Assembly (NCBI GenBank): GCA_034509495.1
Contig: CM067507.1
Coordinates: forward strand, 20,570,121 to 20,634,120
DNA from: Acestrorhynchus altus
Lineage: Eukaryota; Chordata; Actinopteri; Characiformes; Acestrorhynchidae
DNA length: 64,000 nucleotides
Reading direction: 5' to 3'
Made by a program: the position numbers and the translations under genes
Notes under the pieces: generated by a model
What the model saw: only the letters and a program-made list of their open reading frames with translations
The model's database searches: none
What the model was told of the DNA's origin: nothing
In this document: in pieces, positions 49,610 through 61,340 of the stretch
Numbering within the stretch: position 1 is the stretch's first letter
Layout: each line of letters opens with the position of its first letter

Positions 49610-50019
49610 GTACCCATAGTAACCCTTAGGGGAAAAATGCAGTCCTACTAAGCCTCTCTTACTACTGCGTCATACCCTCCATTTCAGTATTGCTTCCAAC
49701 ATGTCACCATCAAAGTGGCTCACACTTGACATCACCATAGTTGCTTATATGACTATTTGGCAAAAGCTATTGAAACAACATAAACAGACACTTCCCTAGA
49801 AATGACTGCAATCTGAAGAAATGTAGTTTTGTAACCCCAAAAAGCACAAAGCCATTTATAACAATGAAGAAATATTTAAAAAAATTAACATTTGATGTGG
49901 TACATCTAAGCTGGACCTGGAGCAAAACACTTTGCTATACTAGTGTTTATATATACTGTGTGTGTGTGATATATATATATATATATATATACATACATAC
50001 ATACATACATACATGTCAA
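49610..50019 (+). other. Probable 3' UTR of the DCBLD gene, with (AT)n(ACAT)n tract
   Basis: This follows the DCBLD stop codon directly. It contains an alternating AT run and an ACAT repeat near 49968-50013. No AATAAA is convincing close by; an AATAAA at about 52651 would imply a UTR of about 3 kb that runs through several transposons, so the true end is unknown. Confidence 0.4.
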
Positions 50020-50021
50020 TA

Positions 50022-50470
50022 CAGGCCAAAAGTTTGGACACACCTTCTCATTCTCTGTATTTTCTTAACTATTTACATTGTAGATTCTCACTGAAGGCAT
50101 CAAAACTATGAATGAACACATGTGGAGTTACTGTATGTACTTAACAAAAAAAAGGTGAAATAACTGAGCTTCAAGAGGTCGTCACCTGAAATGGTTTTAC
50201 AACAGTCTTGAAGGAGTTCCCAGAGGTGGCTCATTGAGAGAATGCCAAGAGTTTGCAAAGCAGTAATCAGAGCAAAGGGTGGCTATTTTGAAGAAACTAG
50301 AATATAAATCATGTTTTCAGTTATTTCACCTTTTTTTGTTAAGTACATACAGTAACTCCACATGTGTTCATTCATAGTTTTGATGCCTTCAGTGAGAATC
50401 TACAGTGGAAATAGTCATGAAAATACAGAAAACACATTGAATGAGAAGTTGTGTCCAAACTTTTGGCCTG
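50022..50470. mobile_element. Long-inverted-repeat MITE flanked by TA
   Basis: The element begins CAGGCCAAAAGTTTGGACAC and ends GTGTCCAAACTTTTGGCCTG, with TA on both sides (50020-50021 and 50471-50472). The inverted arms are about 140-150 bases each, nearly the whole element, and include the matched pair ACATGTGGAGTTACTGTATG and CATACAGTAACTCCACATGT. It is non-coding. The ends and TA target fit the Tc1/mariner superfamily. Confidence 0.85.
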
Positions 50471-50474
50471 TAGA

Positions 50475-50506
<32 letters not shown>

Positions 50507-50589
50507 GTATTTATGTGTGTATATATAATGTCATATTAAATACATATAAAGTGAAATACATTAAGCCCTATTTGTTTTAACATTGATAG

Positions 50590-50660
50590 TGTCTGACTAA
50601 AAGATTGCAGTTTCAATCCCCTGAACTGGCAGGTGATGACTGAAGTGCCCTTGAGCAACT
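50590..50660 (+). mobile_element. SINE head fragment
   Basis: GATTGCAGTTTCAATCCCCTGAAC resembles a tRNA B box, followed by AAGTGCCCTTGAGCAACTG, known from fish SINE bodies. Only about 70 bases remain. Confidence 0.4.
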
Positions 50661-51291
50661 GTAAAAAAAAAAAAGGCCAAAAATATTTGACTTTACATGT
50701 AATGAATATAAAACTACAGTTTACCTTTCTGTTTGAAATCATAACATAAAAATGGTGAAAATTGTGAAAAAGTTCATTTGAGATGAATTGTGTTAGTATA
50801 GATCAGGTTTTTGACATATTTGTTACTTCACTCCACTAGCAGCAGCGAAATAGAAGGACAGATTTCATATGCAGCCCAGTCCTTATTCTAATCCTGAAGC
50901 TTTAGCCATTCACAAACCTGATGCACAAATAAATATGTTTGCGTAACAAAGTGTGCTAAGCTGGCTGATTAGTTCACTGATGCTAGTCGAGCCCAGGGCA
51001 AGTATATTCCTGTTCAAAAATCTTGTCCTATGAGTGGCCACTTGTGTAATGCTGGTGATACATGTTTCCAAGTGGTGAAGTAAGGTCAGTAAAGACATGT
51101 TAAAAAAAAAAAAAAAGGTACTGAAATGGAATGCTGGAACATTTAGAACTGTGAACGCCAAAACAGAGAGTGAGACAATAAGTGCCATGCACTGTTAGGA
51201 CCACCCAAAACCCCAATCACTTTGTGCACTGCCAGTTTAACAGTTTCACATACCTTTCTGACGTTGTAGGCACTTACTGTGTATATACAGA

Positions 51292-52278
51292 GATCAGCCA
51301 CTTCATTAAAACCACCTTCTAGTTTTTACACTTACTGTCCATTTCATCTTTTAACTGCAGTCCATGTGTTACTCTGCATCCTTCATCTTTCACCCCAAAG
51401 GACCACCGCGGTCACTCATTTGGTGGTACCAATGGATTAGATACAGCGGTGCTGCTGGAGTGTTTAAACACTGTGTCCACTCACTATCCTCTCTATTAGA
51501 CACTCCTCACTAGTTGTTCCACCTGGTAGATTTAAAGTCAGAGACGGAAGCTCAACTGGTTCTGCACAGTGTGTGTTGGTCATCCTCTAGTGCAGGGGTG
51601 TTAAACCAGTTCATAAACATCCCGATGTGGCTGCAGGTTTTCATTCCAGCCAAACTGAAGCTCAGGCTGATTTAAGTGGAATCATGTGCTGATGCTGTTT
51701 TTTTTGTCAGAATGAAAACCTGCAGCCACATCATTTCTGACCTGGTTCGGCACCAGTGCTCTAGGCCAATGTTAGGTCTCAACCCTGTTCCTGGAGGCAC
51801 ACCCACTCCCCGCATACCCGATTCAATTAATCTGCTCATTAACAAGCCCTTCAGAGTTGCAAGGGACTGGCTTGAGAAACACACGCAAGACACTGCCCAC
51901 AGGACGCTGTTGACTAAATGTTCCACGTTGATGGATTATTCTCGGTGCAGCAGTGACACTAAAGAGATTAAAAACTTCAGCAGCACTGATGTCTGATCCA
52001 CGAATACCACGATCTCAGCACAAAACAAACTCATAGGCCACTACCATGTCAGTGTCACCGTCGACTGTGTTGAGAATGACCCCCTATCCGAATAATACCT
52101 GCTCTGTGTTGGACCTGTGGGTTCCTGACCACAGAGTGAAAGGAGGCTAACAAGGTATGCACAGAAACAGATGGACTACAGTTTGTAATTATAGAACTAC
52201 ACATTGCTCCTGTATGGTCAGTGGAGCTGATGAAATGAACAATGAGGGTTTAAAATGGTTTTAATGTTATGGCTGATG
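51292..52278. mobile_element. Non-autonomous DNA transposon with nested insertions
   Basis: The left end GATCAGCCACTTCATTAAAACC is inverted at the right end as GGTTTTAATGTTATGGCTGATG. Inside lie a hAT-like hairpin piece at 51765-51880 and an older palindromic piece at 51590-51770. The same family occurs at 2370-3610 and 36345-36715. No transposase is readable, so its superfamily is not fixed. Confidence 0.7.
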
Positions 52279-53564
52279 GGTGTAAAACTGTTCAGTCTGT
52301 TCAGACATGAATTCAGCCTGCCAGACCACCTCTATATAAACGAAGCACCTTGTAAACCATCAGTGCTAATTCATAACTGTGAATGGGTTATGGATTGTGT
52401 GATCTATATATACTACTGTGTTTGACTAATGACTGACACGTTGAAATTAGTCTGCTTTAATATGAAGTCGGGGGTGTGGAGTTATTTGAGATTATTTTGT
52501 GGACCACTGATATTGTGAGTATTTATATGAGTGTATGTGGTAATTTGATAGAACCTAATCAGAAATATAGACAATAAATACTGTATAGCGTATGCCATAT
52601 ACTGTACATGTGGTGAGAGACACACATTGCCTTTATTTTGTATGTCTGTAAAATAAAGCTGTAAGACATTGTTTTTATAAAAAGCAGTCTTCATTGGTCT
52701 TGTTCTTTTATTCTTGACGTATCCTCCCAAGACCCGAACTCTTGCATGGCATGGATTTTTTGTTTCTCTTTGCTATTTGGACTAATTGGCACCTGAATAG
52801 TGTAAAAACAAAGAATTTGCTTTTTACCTGATGTAGTTTCTGAGAAAATGATGTCCACATATGAGGACTTTAGTTTTATATTTCATATATATATATCATA
52901 GAACACAGTGAAGTCGCAATCAGTGATGATGTGCAAAACGTTTATTTTGTGGCTGAACATAGCAGCATCTGGGTCATCCTGTCCTGAAAAGTCAGAGCTG
53001 TCATTGGCATGCTGAGCCAAGGTCCATTTGAAATTCAAGGAACTGCATGATTGTTCTTCTGTGGCTTGCCACACGAAGTCAGGTCTTTGTGTGGACGCCA
53101 CACATGTGGACGCCAGGTCCTAGGAGGTTAAAGAAGTTGTTCTGTAGATCACAAAGCTGAGCATGTTGCTCACATACACCCGTGGACTTGATCCAGCGTT
53201 TATGTAGTCACCACAGAAATCACAAACCCTGGCAAAACGCAGTGAAAAGACAACAACTACTGTCTTCTTGGAATGTTTAACACTAGATATGGGAACATTG
53301 CTGTGAGGATTTGCTTGTATTGTGCCACATGAGCATTAATAAGGTTAGGTACTGATGTTGGGTGATTAGTTTTGGATCATTTCCCTCCAGTTAATCCTGT
53401 CTGCATTTAAATAACCTTAAAATAACAGCTTCAAATTGTGACAGTTGTAATGTCTTTTCTTGCTACTCCAGGCTCAGCACACTGCAGACTGCACTAACTC
53501 TGTTGAAGTGGGCAGGATAACACTCGTAAGACCTGTGTAACACTATGTAACTTGGGCAGCTGAG

Positions 53565-53800
53565 GTCTGGTGGTTAGGCAACCAGCCTTGTGACTGAAAG
53601 GTTGCTGGTTTGATTCCCTGAACAGGCAGGAAGAGTGAAGGCACTTAAATCCCGAGCTGCTCCCTGGACACCGTGAACAGGGCTGCCCACCACCCTGGGC
53701 ATGTGTGTGCTCACTGCCCCGGGTGTGTGAATTTGTGTGTGTGTGTTTCACTGTGTAAATGGGTTAAATGCAGAGGACAATTCATAAGCACAGTGGATCT
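53565..53800 (+). mobile_element. tRNA-derived SINE
   Basis: A tRNA-like head has an A-box-like TCTGGTGGTTAGGC and a B box in GGTTGCTGGTTTGATTCC. The body contains CTGCTCCCTGGACACCG and ends with GGGTTAAATGCAGAGGACAA, a common fish SINE wording. It is not a tRNA gene, because no acceptor stem pairs around it. Confidence 0.65.
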
Positions 53801-54381
53801 ATATGCACATTTACATTTGAAGTCATATTTGTTTAGTAAAATCCTGTATCTGTATCTTTCAGCTTGTTCAGAAATGTTTATGTAAACATGGAGAATTAGG
53901 CTTAATGTGCGAATTAGATTTCTGGACTGTAAAGGGAACCCTAAAGGGAACCCATACACACCCTTAAGCTGATGTTTGGTATTGGATGTGGTGACTTTAG
54001 GCTCATTTGTGGTTGCTCCAGTGTAACACTATTCTGTTTGTAATGCTTTTTCGAAGTTGTGTGTGCACAACTGAATCACTGCTAGCATTGAGTGCATCAT
54101 AAAATAGCTGAATTATATTTTAGAAATGATCTATAGGCACTGGTTCACATATTGTGTCTACAAGTTTTGCACTAAAGACCTTTTTGTGTATTAACATGGT
54201 GCAAATACCATAAAATTGCAGGGGAAATTGCAGGATTATGTGGATTTTAAGGGAATTCTGCTGAACAAGAAAGGAATTTGTACAGAATGTGGTGCAGGTA
54301 AGAAAGAAGACAGTTATCTCCACCTTGTGGTTGTTGTAAGTCAGCACAGTACTAAAAGCCAAGGTTGTGTGGTGTGTACGA

Positions 54382-54680
54382 TATATGGACAAAAGTATTG
54401 GGACACCCACTCGTTCATTGTGTCTTCCATAATCATGGTTATTATCCTACTTTTGTTTGATTAACTGTCCTATTGTCCAGGGATGGCTATCTACTAAACT
54501 TTGGACCATTGTTGTGAGGATCGGATTGAATTCAGTGACAAGAACACTGTTAAGACATTTAACGATCACTACCCCACTTCATTCCCAACTTCCCAACTCA
54601 TCCCAAAAGAATGAGCCCTAATAATGAATATAACAGGTGGACTATAAGGTGGAAAAGGTTGAGAAGCCCTGCATGGGCAT
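54382..54680. mobile_element. Tc1/mariner-type MITE fragment
   Basis: ATATGGACAAAAGTATTGGGACACC is the left end of the family also seen at 39.53-39.97 kb. The right part is decayed and the right terminus is not found. Confidence 0.55.
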
Positions 54681-54838
54681 GTTACATGTGTTTGTTATGA
54701 AAGGAAAAAATTATTCTAGGTCAGACCTCTCTGTTAGTGTCTACATACACTTTAAAGCTGTTGAAATATAAGAATGTCTCTGTCTGTCAGATGATAAAGC
54801 ATGTAAAGACTTTCCTGAAATGTCAGATGCCTTTCATA

Positions 54839-55085
54839 TAGTGCTAGTCAAAAGTTTGGACACACCTACTCTCTTCAGCCCTTAAAGGAAAACCTTATAT
54901 AACCAAAACAATGTGTCTGTCCAGTCCTGCAATACTCTTGATCTCAGAATGAATGAGAATGTACATATAGCACACGTTGTAATTAGTGTATATGATTTTT
55001 AATATCAATATCTAAAGAAGTAGCCAAGTAATGTCATTTATAATGCATTGTCCATGTGTCCAAGCTTCTGACTGGTACTGTACAT
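54839..55085. mobile_element. MITE related to the element at 50022
   Basis: The left end GTGCTAGTCAAAAGTTTGGACACACC shares the AAAAGTTTGGACACACC core with the MITE at 50022. The right end, GTCCAAGCTTCTGACTGGTACTG, is a decayed inverted match. Confidence 0.5.
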
Positions 55086-55279
55086 GACAAGTGTTCACAT
55101 AATCTTGTGTGTCAAAAACAAGTTCCCAACTAGACATGTGAATATCATTGTTGTCCAATGAAATCCATGTACCTCAGAAAATTGAAGTGAATGTAAAATA
55201 AAGGGCTCATTTTATTACTTGTAGGGCATTTCTATTGGTCTATTCTCTGTGCACAATGTACAGAGCAGCTGCAGGGTTC

Positions 55280-55415
55280 AAAACATGGAGAAAACATAAA
55301 ATGGGCGTCAGGAAGGGCATCCGGACTAAAACTTGTGCCAAAACTATAATATGGATCATAAATATGATGATCCGCTGTGGCGACCCCTAAAGGGAGCAGC
55401 CGAAAGAAGGACAAA
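55280..55415 (+). mobile_element. LINE or SINE 3' tail fragment
   Basis: GGCGTCAGGAAGGGCATCCGG and CCGCTGTGGCGACCCCTAAAGGGAGCAGCCG are hallmark 3' sequences of a widespread fish retroposon. Only the 3' end is present, as expected for 5'-truncated copies. Confidence 0.6.
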
Positions 55416-56120
55416 AATGGAGAGACGTGGTTTTCATTGGACAGCAGTGATATGCATGTAATAACATGCAAAACTCAATAAGTAAAGGGGAAAATATAAT
55501 AAATAACTGAACTGCTGGACTGCTCTCCTAACACCTGATCATGTGTTTGATTTAGAACTTTTACTAAGTGTAATCATTTCCACAATAAAGTACTCCTCTC
55601 CCACCCCTCTCTTACTCTGAAACCACACTGCTTCTGTCCGCTCCACTGGATGAATGGATATTCTTTGTCACCCTCTCACATGGGCCAGATTTGTGGCTTT
55701 CTCAACTTGATGTCCAGTATGTGGCAGTGAGCACGACCTGGATCTCCTAAAGTTAGCGTAGACGTGCTGAAACGGCTTCTTGCTGCTGGTTTATCCAGTT
55801 TAAAAGAACGCCCTCATATGCTGTTGAACACACCCTCCGAGGCTGTGTTAAACAGGCCAAAAGATGTCCTTATTTGTCCCTCATTTTTCCTGGGAGGTAG
55901 TTTTTCCCACATAGGCATGAAAATGCCACAGGACTGTTCCTGATATCGGTTTGGCTGTGGTGACTAAATGAGGGCAAATGAGCGTGTAGTCAGTGATTCA
56001 CAAAGTGTGGTTTCAGTTAAGTCATTGTTTATTAGCCTTGCCTCAGGATTCTTGTTTTAGTCTGAAATGTTCAACTTCAGTTAGTCTGGAGTGTAGGTTT
56101 GCTATTTATACTTACTTAGA
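55416..56120. other. Intergenic, nothing recognised
   Basis: No exon, RNA gene or transposon end could be supported in this stretch. Confidence 0.4.
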
Positions 56121-56121
56121 T

Positions 56122-56222
56122 CAGTGTTTCTCAACCCTGGTCCTGGAGGCCCCACTACCTTGCACATGTAGCTAAAACATGCAGGGCAGGGGTGCCTCCA
56201 GGACCTGGGTTGAGAAAGACTG
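56122..56222. repeat. Hairpin-type hAT-like MITE, 101-base copy
   Basis: CAGTGTTTCTCAACCCTGGTCC at the left and GGACCTGGGTTGAGAAAGACTG at the right are inverted arms of one of the shortest copies in the window. Confidence 0.7.
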
Positions 56223-56929
56223 ATTTAGTTTCCAGCGACCACTTTTTTAAGTACATGGTTTTGAGATTGAAGATCTTGTGATAGAGCTGGGAATCTGTTA
56301 ATAGTTCAGATATTGCCAGTGTTCCTGAATATGAGCTCACAAAAGGTGAAGTCAGTAAATCTGTCTAAGCTCCAGGCCATAACACTGTCAGTGCTCTGCT
56401 TTCACTCAGTGAACTTCTCTCTTTCTCCCGCTGGGTAAACAATGCTTGTCTTTGCTGCGTTACTGGTGACTAACTCCACTCCTACTGGCTACTGTAAGAT
56501 GTTACATTGACCACATTGAGTACAATGTACACGTGCCTTTCCCGTGTCCGAGGATTATGTGGATACAAATGGACAAAGAACAAATGTCTCTAAAACGTGC
56601 ACTCCAGTTTCTGCTGTGAAGTGTGTAAACAAAAGAAAACAATTCACGACTGAGTTAATTTTATCATCTGCCCCTCCTAGTTTTGTCTGCGCCCAGAGGG
56701 AGTGAGATCATTTGTTGTCCGCCTCCTGTTTGGACGGACTAAATTGAGCACAGTGCATGTGGGGGGTACGAGGAACTATCTCAACTACTGCAAATTTCAT
56801 TTAGAAGCTGATGACCGTACGAATGACCGTAACTCATTTTGTAGTCTCACACTTTAGGAATTACTGCCAAAGGTCAGCCAGCAGCCAGTATGACTTGAAA
56901 GGGGAGGTTTGGAAGTTTCCCAGCTGGCC

Positions 56930-57060
56930 TGCTTATGTGGGGCTCACATAGGTGGAATGTGGGCTTGGCGGGTCCAGGTGGGCATAGGCTCTGAGTGGGA
57001 CCCAAATAGGCCATATAATTACAGCCCACGTTAATCTCACATGTTGGCTCTGTGTTCAAT
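56930..57060. repeat. Degenerate GC-rich repeat (TGGGCC/GTGGGC type)
   Basis: Short recurring words such as TGTGGGGCTCACATAGGTGG and GTGGGCTTGGCGGGTCC appear in inverse form around 60.97-61.20 kb (CCCACCTAGCCCACATTCG, CATATGAGCCCCAC). It looks like a dispersed degenerate tandem repeat. Function unknown. Confidence 0.35.
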
Positions 57061-57614
57061 GTACAACCCAGATTAGGGTCCCTGTTTCTAAGTCCTGAGC
57101 AGGGTTAATACTGTAAATTCTTCAACACGTTGTCCATCGTGAAGACCTCAGAGACCTCTTGAAGAACCCCCTTTTGAAGGATGAAAATGCTCTACACAGT
57201 TTGCAAACCTACCATAAGCAACAACTGGTCTCAGCAGGAAATACTGGGCTTTGCTGATATGAAATTGGTTGGTCATTCCCTCTGGCGCTGTAGAAAAAAA
57301 AAAAAAAACAACAACCCTGCTCTCTGAAACCACTCCCTCCAACAAGCATGAGCATGCAAAGATGAAATAGCAGATCAACACAAGGCGGTTCCACCCCTTC
57401 AACAGAGCAGCTTGGGTGGTAGTGTAGTCACAAACCTGAGCAGCCTCTGAGGAGCTGCAAACTGGATTTAGTTCTCCTTCTCTTATGACTGAATATGTGT
57501 AGGATGAAAGCTCGCACTAGAACCCTGTCAGAAGGACTGCTTTCTTCTACACAACTGCTGAGAGTGGTGAGAAGCCAGGTGCTGAGTTGAGGCCTTGCCT
57601 GGCCTGCAGCAGTC

Positions 57615-59969
57615 ATGGATCTGACACTGTGGCAGTACCAATTCCGCATCATCATGTTGGGTGACTCTACGGTGGGCAAGTCGTCTATGTTAAAACGCTA
57701 CACAGAGGACCAGTTTCTGGAATGTATCAACCAGACAGTTGGAGTGGACTTCTATGTGCACTTCCTGGAGGTGGAGCCCGGAGTGAGAGTCAAGCTGCAG
57801 TTCTGGGACACAGCTGGCCAGGAAAGATTCAGGTATGGCCCACTGCCCACTGATGGGTTCATGTCTAATGGTCAATGTCCCGAATCTGGTACTAATGCAA
57901 CCTGGAACAGCACACTTTCACAGTGTACAGTCTCACTGCTGCCTGTATTCTTTTTGTAGGGGGGTATTAGGGGGGTTGTTTAAGGCATCAGAAAAGTGGT
58001 ATTGCACAACCTCTGCTTTTCAAAGCAGCAGAGCTGTTTCTTGGTCAGAAGTGGAGGAATAAAGGGTGTAAAGGTTAGGCTGTGCATTGTGCGTGTAGAA
58101 AGATTAGTACCTGCCACTCTGACCTCATTTGTGTTACTCCCCGTGAGAAGCTATTCAAATATTCTACTTTGAAAGTGTGTTTCCTTCTATTGGCACAACA
58201 GGCTTCTATTTAAGCTAGACGTAGGTCATCATTACTCCATTTGTTTGTTCTTTCTTCAGGAATCATCTGTAATCTGGGCCGACACATTTCTGAACTGTGC
58301 TTTTTTTAATCAGAATTCCTTTCCTACATTCAAGCTATTAATCCGATTTGTTTTCAAAGTTGAAGCAACACACGGAGAGCTTGAAACAAGATGATCAATT
58401 CATTAGTGCTGGGATATGGGTTAAGAATGCCGCCGCACAGACTTGGATCATGATGTGAAATACAAGGTTTTATCAGGATCGCACAAAACCTAAAAGACGC
58501 GCATGCAAGTGATTGAATATCTGCAATCAATTGATCAGATTTATCAGTGCATCCCTTGACATGGTCAGAATTCACATGCTTGCCCAGACCTAGATTTACT
58601 CAAGGGTCACTTACAATGCAGGTAAAAATCACTGCTCAGAGCTAATCATATTGTCAGCTTAAAGAATGTAAGCAGAATGACGAAGCAGCGACAGCCAATA
58701 CTGACTGCTGATGAAATGATTTGAATTCCCATTAAATGACCACGATTATCCTAATTACCCCGTTTATTGCAAAGGCCTTATGTAAATTATGTAAATACGT
58801 TTCCTGCCACATAGTATAGTCTTAGCTTACCGGTAATAGTTAGGGGTCATGAGTAATGAAGTAGGACGTGAAAAAGGGACGTGGCCTGGCACTTATTTTT
58901 GATAATTGTTGTATTTGAACAGTGAGTGTGCAAAGTAACAACTTCCCACCACAAACAATACAATTAAAATTACCTGCATCAACGTGATATTCCAAATGAA
59001 TTGTACAGCACAGTGTATATCTGTAAATGTCAACATTCAAACATTTTATTTACCTTACATTTCTGTATGTTTATTTCTGAATCTCTTTATGGAAACTTCC
59101 AACCAATTCTCACTGGGGACATACAGTATGGACTCCTGTTTCTTCTCTCTACTCTTCTGTGGAATTATTGTTAGAAGTATTGTCTAATATGATATGACTG
59201 CATATCGCAGGTGTGATTTATAAAACACTGCGAAGTGCAGATAAATGCTACTGGGTGGTGTTTCTCAAACACCCTGGTCCTGCCTTTACTAGTGGATTCA
59301 CTGCTTTGGCAAATGCCTGGTAACACTCTACTTTACAGGTTGCTGTAATCAGATGTGTTTGGAGCAGGGAAAGCACTAAGATGTGCAGGAAAGGGGTGCC
59401 TCCAGGACCAGGCTTGAGAAACACTGCTACTGGATCAGATGGTCTCCAATTTCAGCCACTTGGGAGTAACAGCTACTTCCCTTCATTTCCTTAGTCAAAA
59501 TTTAAGGAGTTTAAGGAATTCCTTAAGTGGGGAATTCCTTGGAATGTCCTCCAGTTGATTGGGGAAGGGAGAGTCGAACTTAACAAGATCCAGTGTCTGA
59601 TATTTGGACCAACTGATTTTAGGGGACTTGATGCTATTCATTTATAGCCTAAAAAAGTAGGGGCTTCAATAAACTGTGGGTCACTTAGTGGTCTGGCATG
59701 GCCGTGCGGTTTTGAGGTTAGGGTGTTACAGGTAAAAAATCGGGATGTAAAGCTGGAGGGGGCCATAATAATCCAATAAAGAGGAATTTCCCCCTCTTAA
59801 TGCAGGGCTGGATTATTGTTCCTCTTGTTTTGCCACCTTTATTTTGCCCTGCTAAGTGACCACCACACAATATTTTGTTATTTCAATTTGAAATTATGCT
59901 CTTGGGCCTCCTGTTCTCAGGGTCCTAGGTAGGCTTCTGTTCATAAGGCCTTGGTGTCTCCCCTTTAAC

Positions 59970-60038
<69 letters not shown>

Positions 60039-60485
60039 TCTAGGTCAGTGACTCGCTCCTACTATCGGAACTCTGTGGGTGCTCTGCTGGTCTTTGACAT
60101 AGGGAACCGCACATCGTTTGAGCGAGTACGTGAGTGGCACGCAGAGGTGCGTGAGCATGTGCATCCTCATGCCGTGCTCTTTGTGCTGGTAGGCCACAAG
60201 ACTGACCGTGAGGCTGATGGGGAGCGCGTGGTGGGCCGGGAGGAGGCAGAGAAACTCGCAGGACAGCTCGGGGCACTCTACGTGGAGGCGTCTGCCAAAA
60301 CTGGACACAACATCCAGGCCCCATTTGACCTTCTGAGCCGCCGCATCTATCAGGGACTGCTGGCGGGGGAGGTCCAGCTGAGGGAAGGCTGGGATGGAGT
60401 GAAGAGCTCAGTTCCAGTCAGCCAAAAGATCACCACCAAACTAGTGAAGAGGCAGGCTGACATACAGAAAAAAGGCTGCTGCTAG
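57615..60485 (+). CDS. rab42: Rab GTPase RAB42, two coding exons
   Basis: This is a small GTPase of the RAB39/RAB42 branch that acts on vesicle membranes. Exon 1 is 57615-57832 and exon 2 is 60044-60485; they join in phase to give 219 residues, the usual Rab length. Motifs: P loop GDSTVGKS (16-23), switch I threonine T41, WDTAGQE (64-70) with the catalytic glutamine Q69, G4 motif GHKTD (123-127), G5 EASAKT (154-159), and C-terminal GCC for double geranylgeranylation. A histidine in place of the G4 asparagine is usual for RAB39/42. RAB42 rather than RAB39 is chosen because taf12 and gmeb1 lie beside it. The start GTCATGG has a strong context. The exon 2 acceptor lies just after a (GT)32 tract. 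The gene converges on taf12. Confidence 0.93.
59257..59426. repeat. Hairpin-type hAT-like MITE in rab42 intron
   Basis: The left end GGTGTTTCTCAAACACCCTGG and the right end CCAGGACCAGGCTTGAGAAACACTG are inverted arms, and GTGCAGGAAAGGGGTGCCTCC is the inner right arm. Non-coding. Confidence 0.65.
59480..59590. repeat. Short dispersed repeat with GGGGAATTCCTT core
   Basis: A second copy of the sequence at 22745-22850: AAGGAATTCCTTAAG, GGGGAATTCCTTGG and GTTGATTGGGGAAGGGAGAG. Class unknown. Confidence 0.4.
59972..60035 (+). repeat. (GT)32 microsatellite next to the rab42 exon 2 acceptor
   Basis: 64 bases of perfect GT, followed by TTTTCTAG and then exon 2 at 60044. No other pyrimidine tract is available to this acceptor. 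Confidence 0.97.
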
Positions 60486-60535
60486 CTGTGTTCCCCTTTT
60501 AGGCATTATTCTGCTTTATTACTGTATATTATTGA

Positions 60536-60600
60536 GAGGAGGGAGGGAGGGAGTGAGCAGGGAGGGAGGGAGGGAGCGAGCAGGGAGGGAGGGAGGGGTG
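60536..60600 (+). repeat. GGGA-rich short tandem repeat, G-quadruplex-prone
   Basis: Three G-rich units, each several GGGA in a row, are separated by TGAGCA or CGAGCA spacers. It begins about 50 bases after the rab42 stop. Each unit, or the set of units, holds at least four GGG runs with one-base loops, the classic quadruplex pattern. Confidence 0.85.
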
Positions 60601-61212
60601 TAAAACAACACTAGTGCTGAACTTTGTTCAGATAGTCACAAGACTGTGGCCTTGAGTAAAGAGGAAGCAATACTGACAATTTGCGATGTAGCCTTCCCTC
60701 CAGATGTGCTGACAGTACACACAGACTCATGTTTTGAATGATTTCTAGGGGCATCTGTTTACTTTTGTGGTTACATCATGTCTGCATGGTGATGCTCACT
60801 AGCCGCAACACTTGCTAGTACATTTCCAAATAGTGTTGATACTGAATTTATTGTCTTAATAATGCTGGTTTGGTCTGGGATTGATATGTTGATGATCTAC
60901 CACTCTAAAGCTCCAACCCTAATCCAGGTAGCCTAGAAAAACTTGCATCATAATATAGGAACCAGTCCCACATCACATGCCCATGCGGGGGCAGCCCAGT
61001 TTTGTCCATGGCTTCCATGCTGGCCCCAAATATCCAAGTTACTATATTTACAAGGGCCCCATCTAGGTTTGGGAGATTACAGTGGGCTTTATGACAGGGC
61101 AAGGGAAGCCTAACTGGGTCCTAGTAACAACACATACAAACCCACCCAGAACCCATGCCCACATAGAACCCACCTAGCCCACATTCGACTCATATGAGCC
61201 CCACAATAGCAT

Positions 61213-61340
61213 TTTTTTCCAACCCTAGTCCTAGGGGCACCCCATTCCCTGCACATTTTAGAGCTTTCTGTGCTCCCACACACTCGATTAATCAGTTTAT
61301 TAGCAAGTCCTTTCAGAGTGTGCAGGGTTGAGAAACACTG
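61213..61340. repeat. Hairpin-type hAT-like MITE, decayed left end
   Basis: The right end CAGGGTTGAGAAACACTG and the inner CACCCCATTCCCTGCACATTTTAGAGC match the family; the left end has decayed to TTTTTTCCAACCCTAGTCC. Confidence 0.6.

Noticed and set aside
53565..53640. Possible tRNA gene from a good B box
   Set aside because: No pairing acceptor stem and no cloverleaf; the downstream body matches a SINE.
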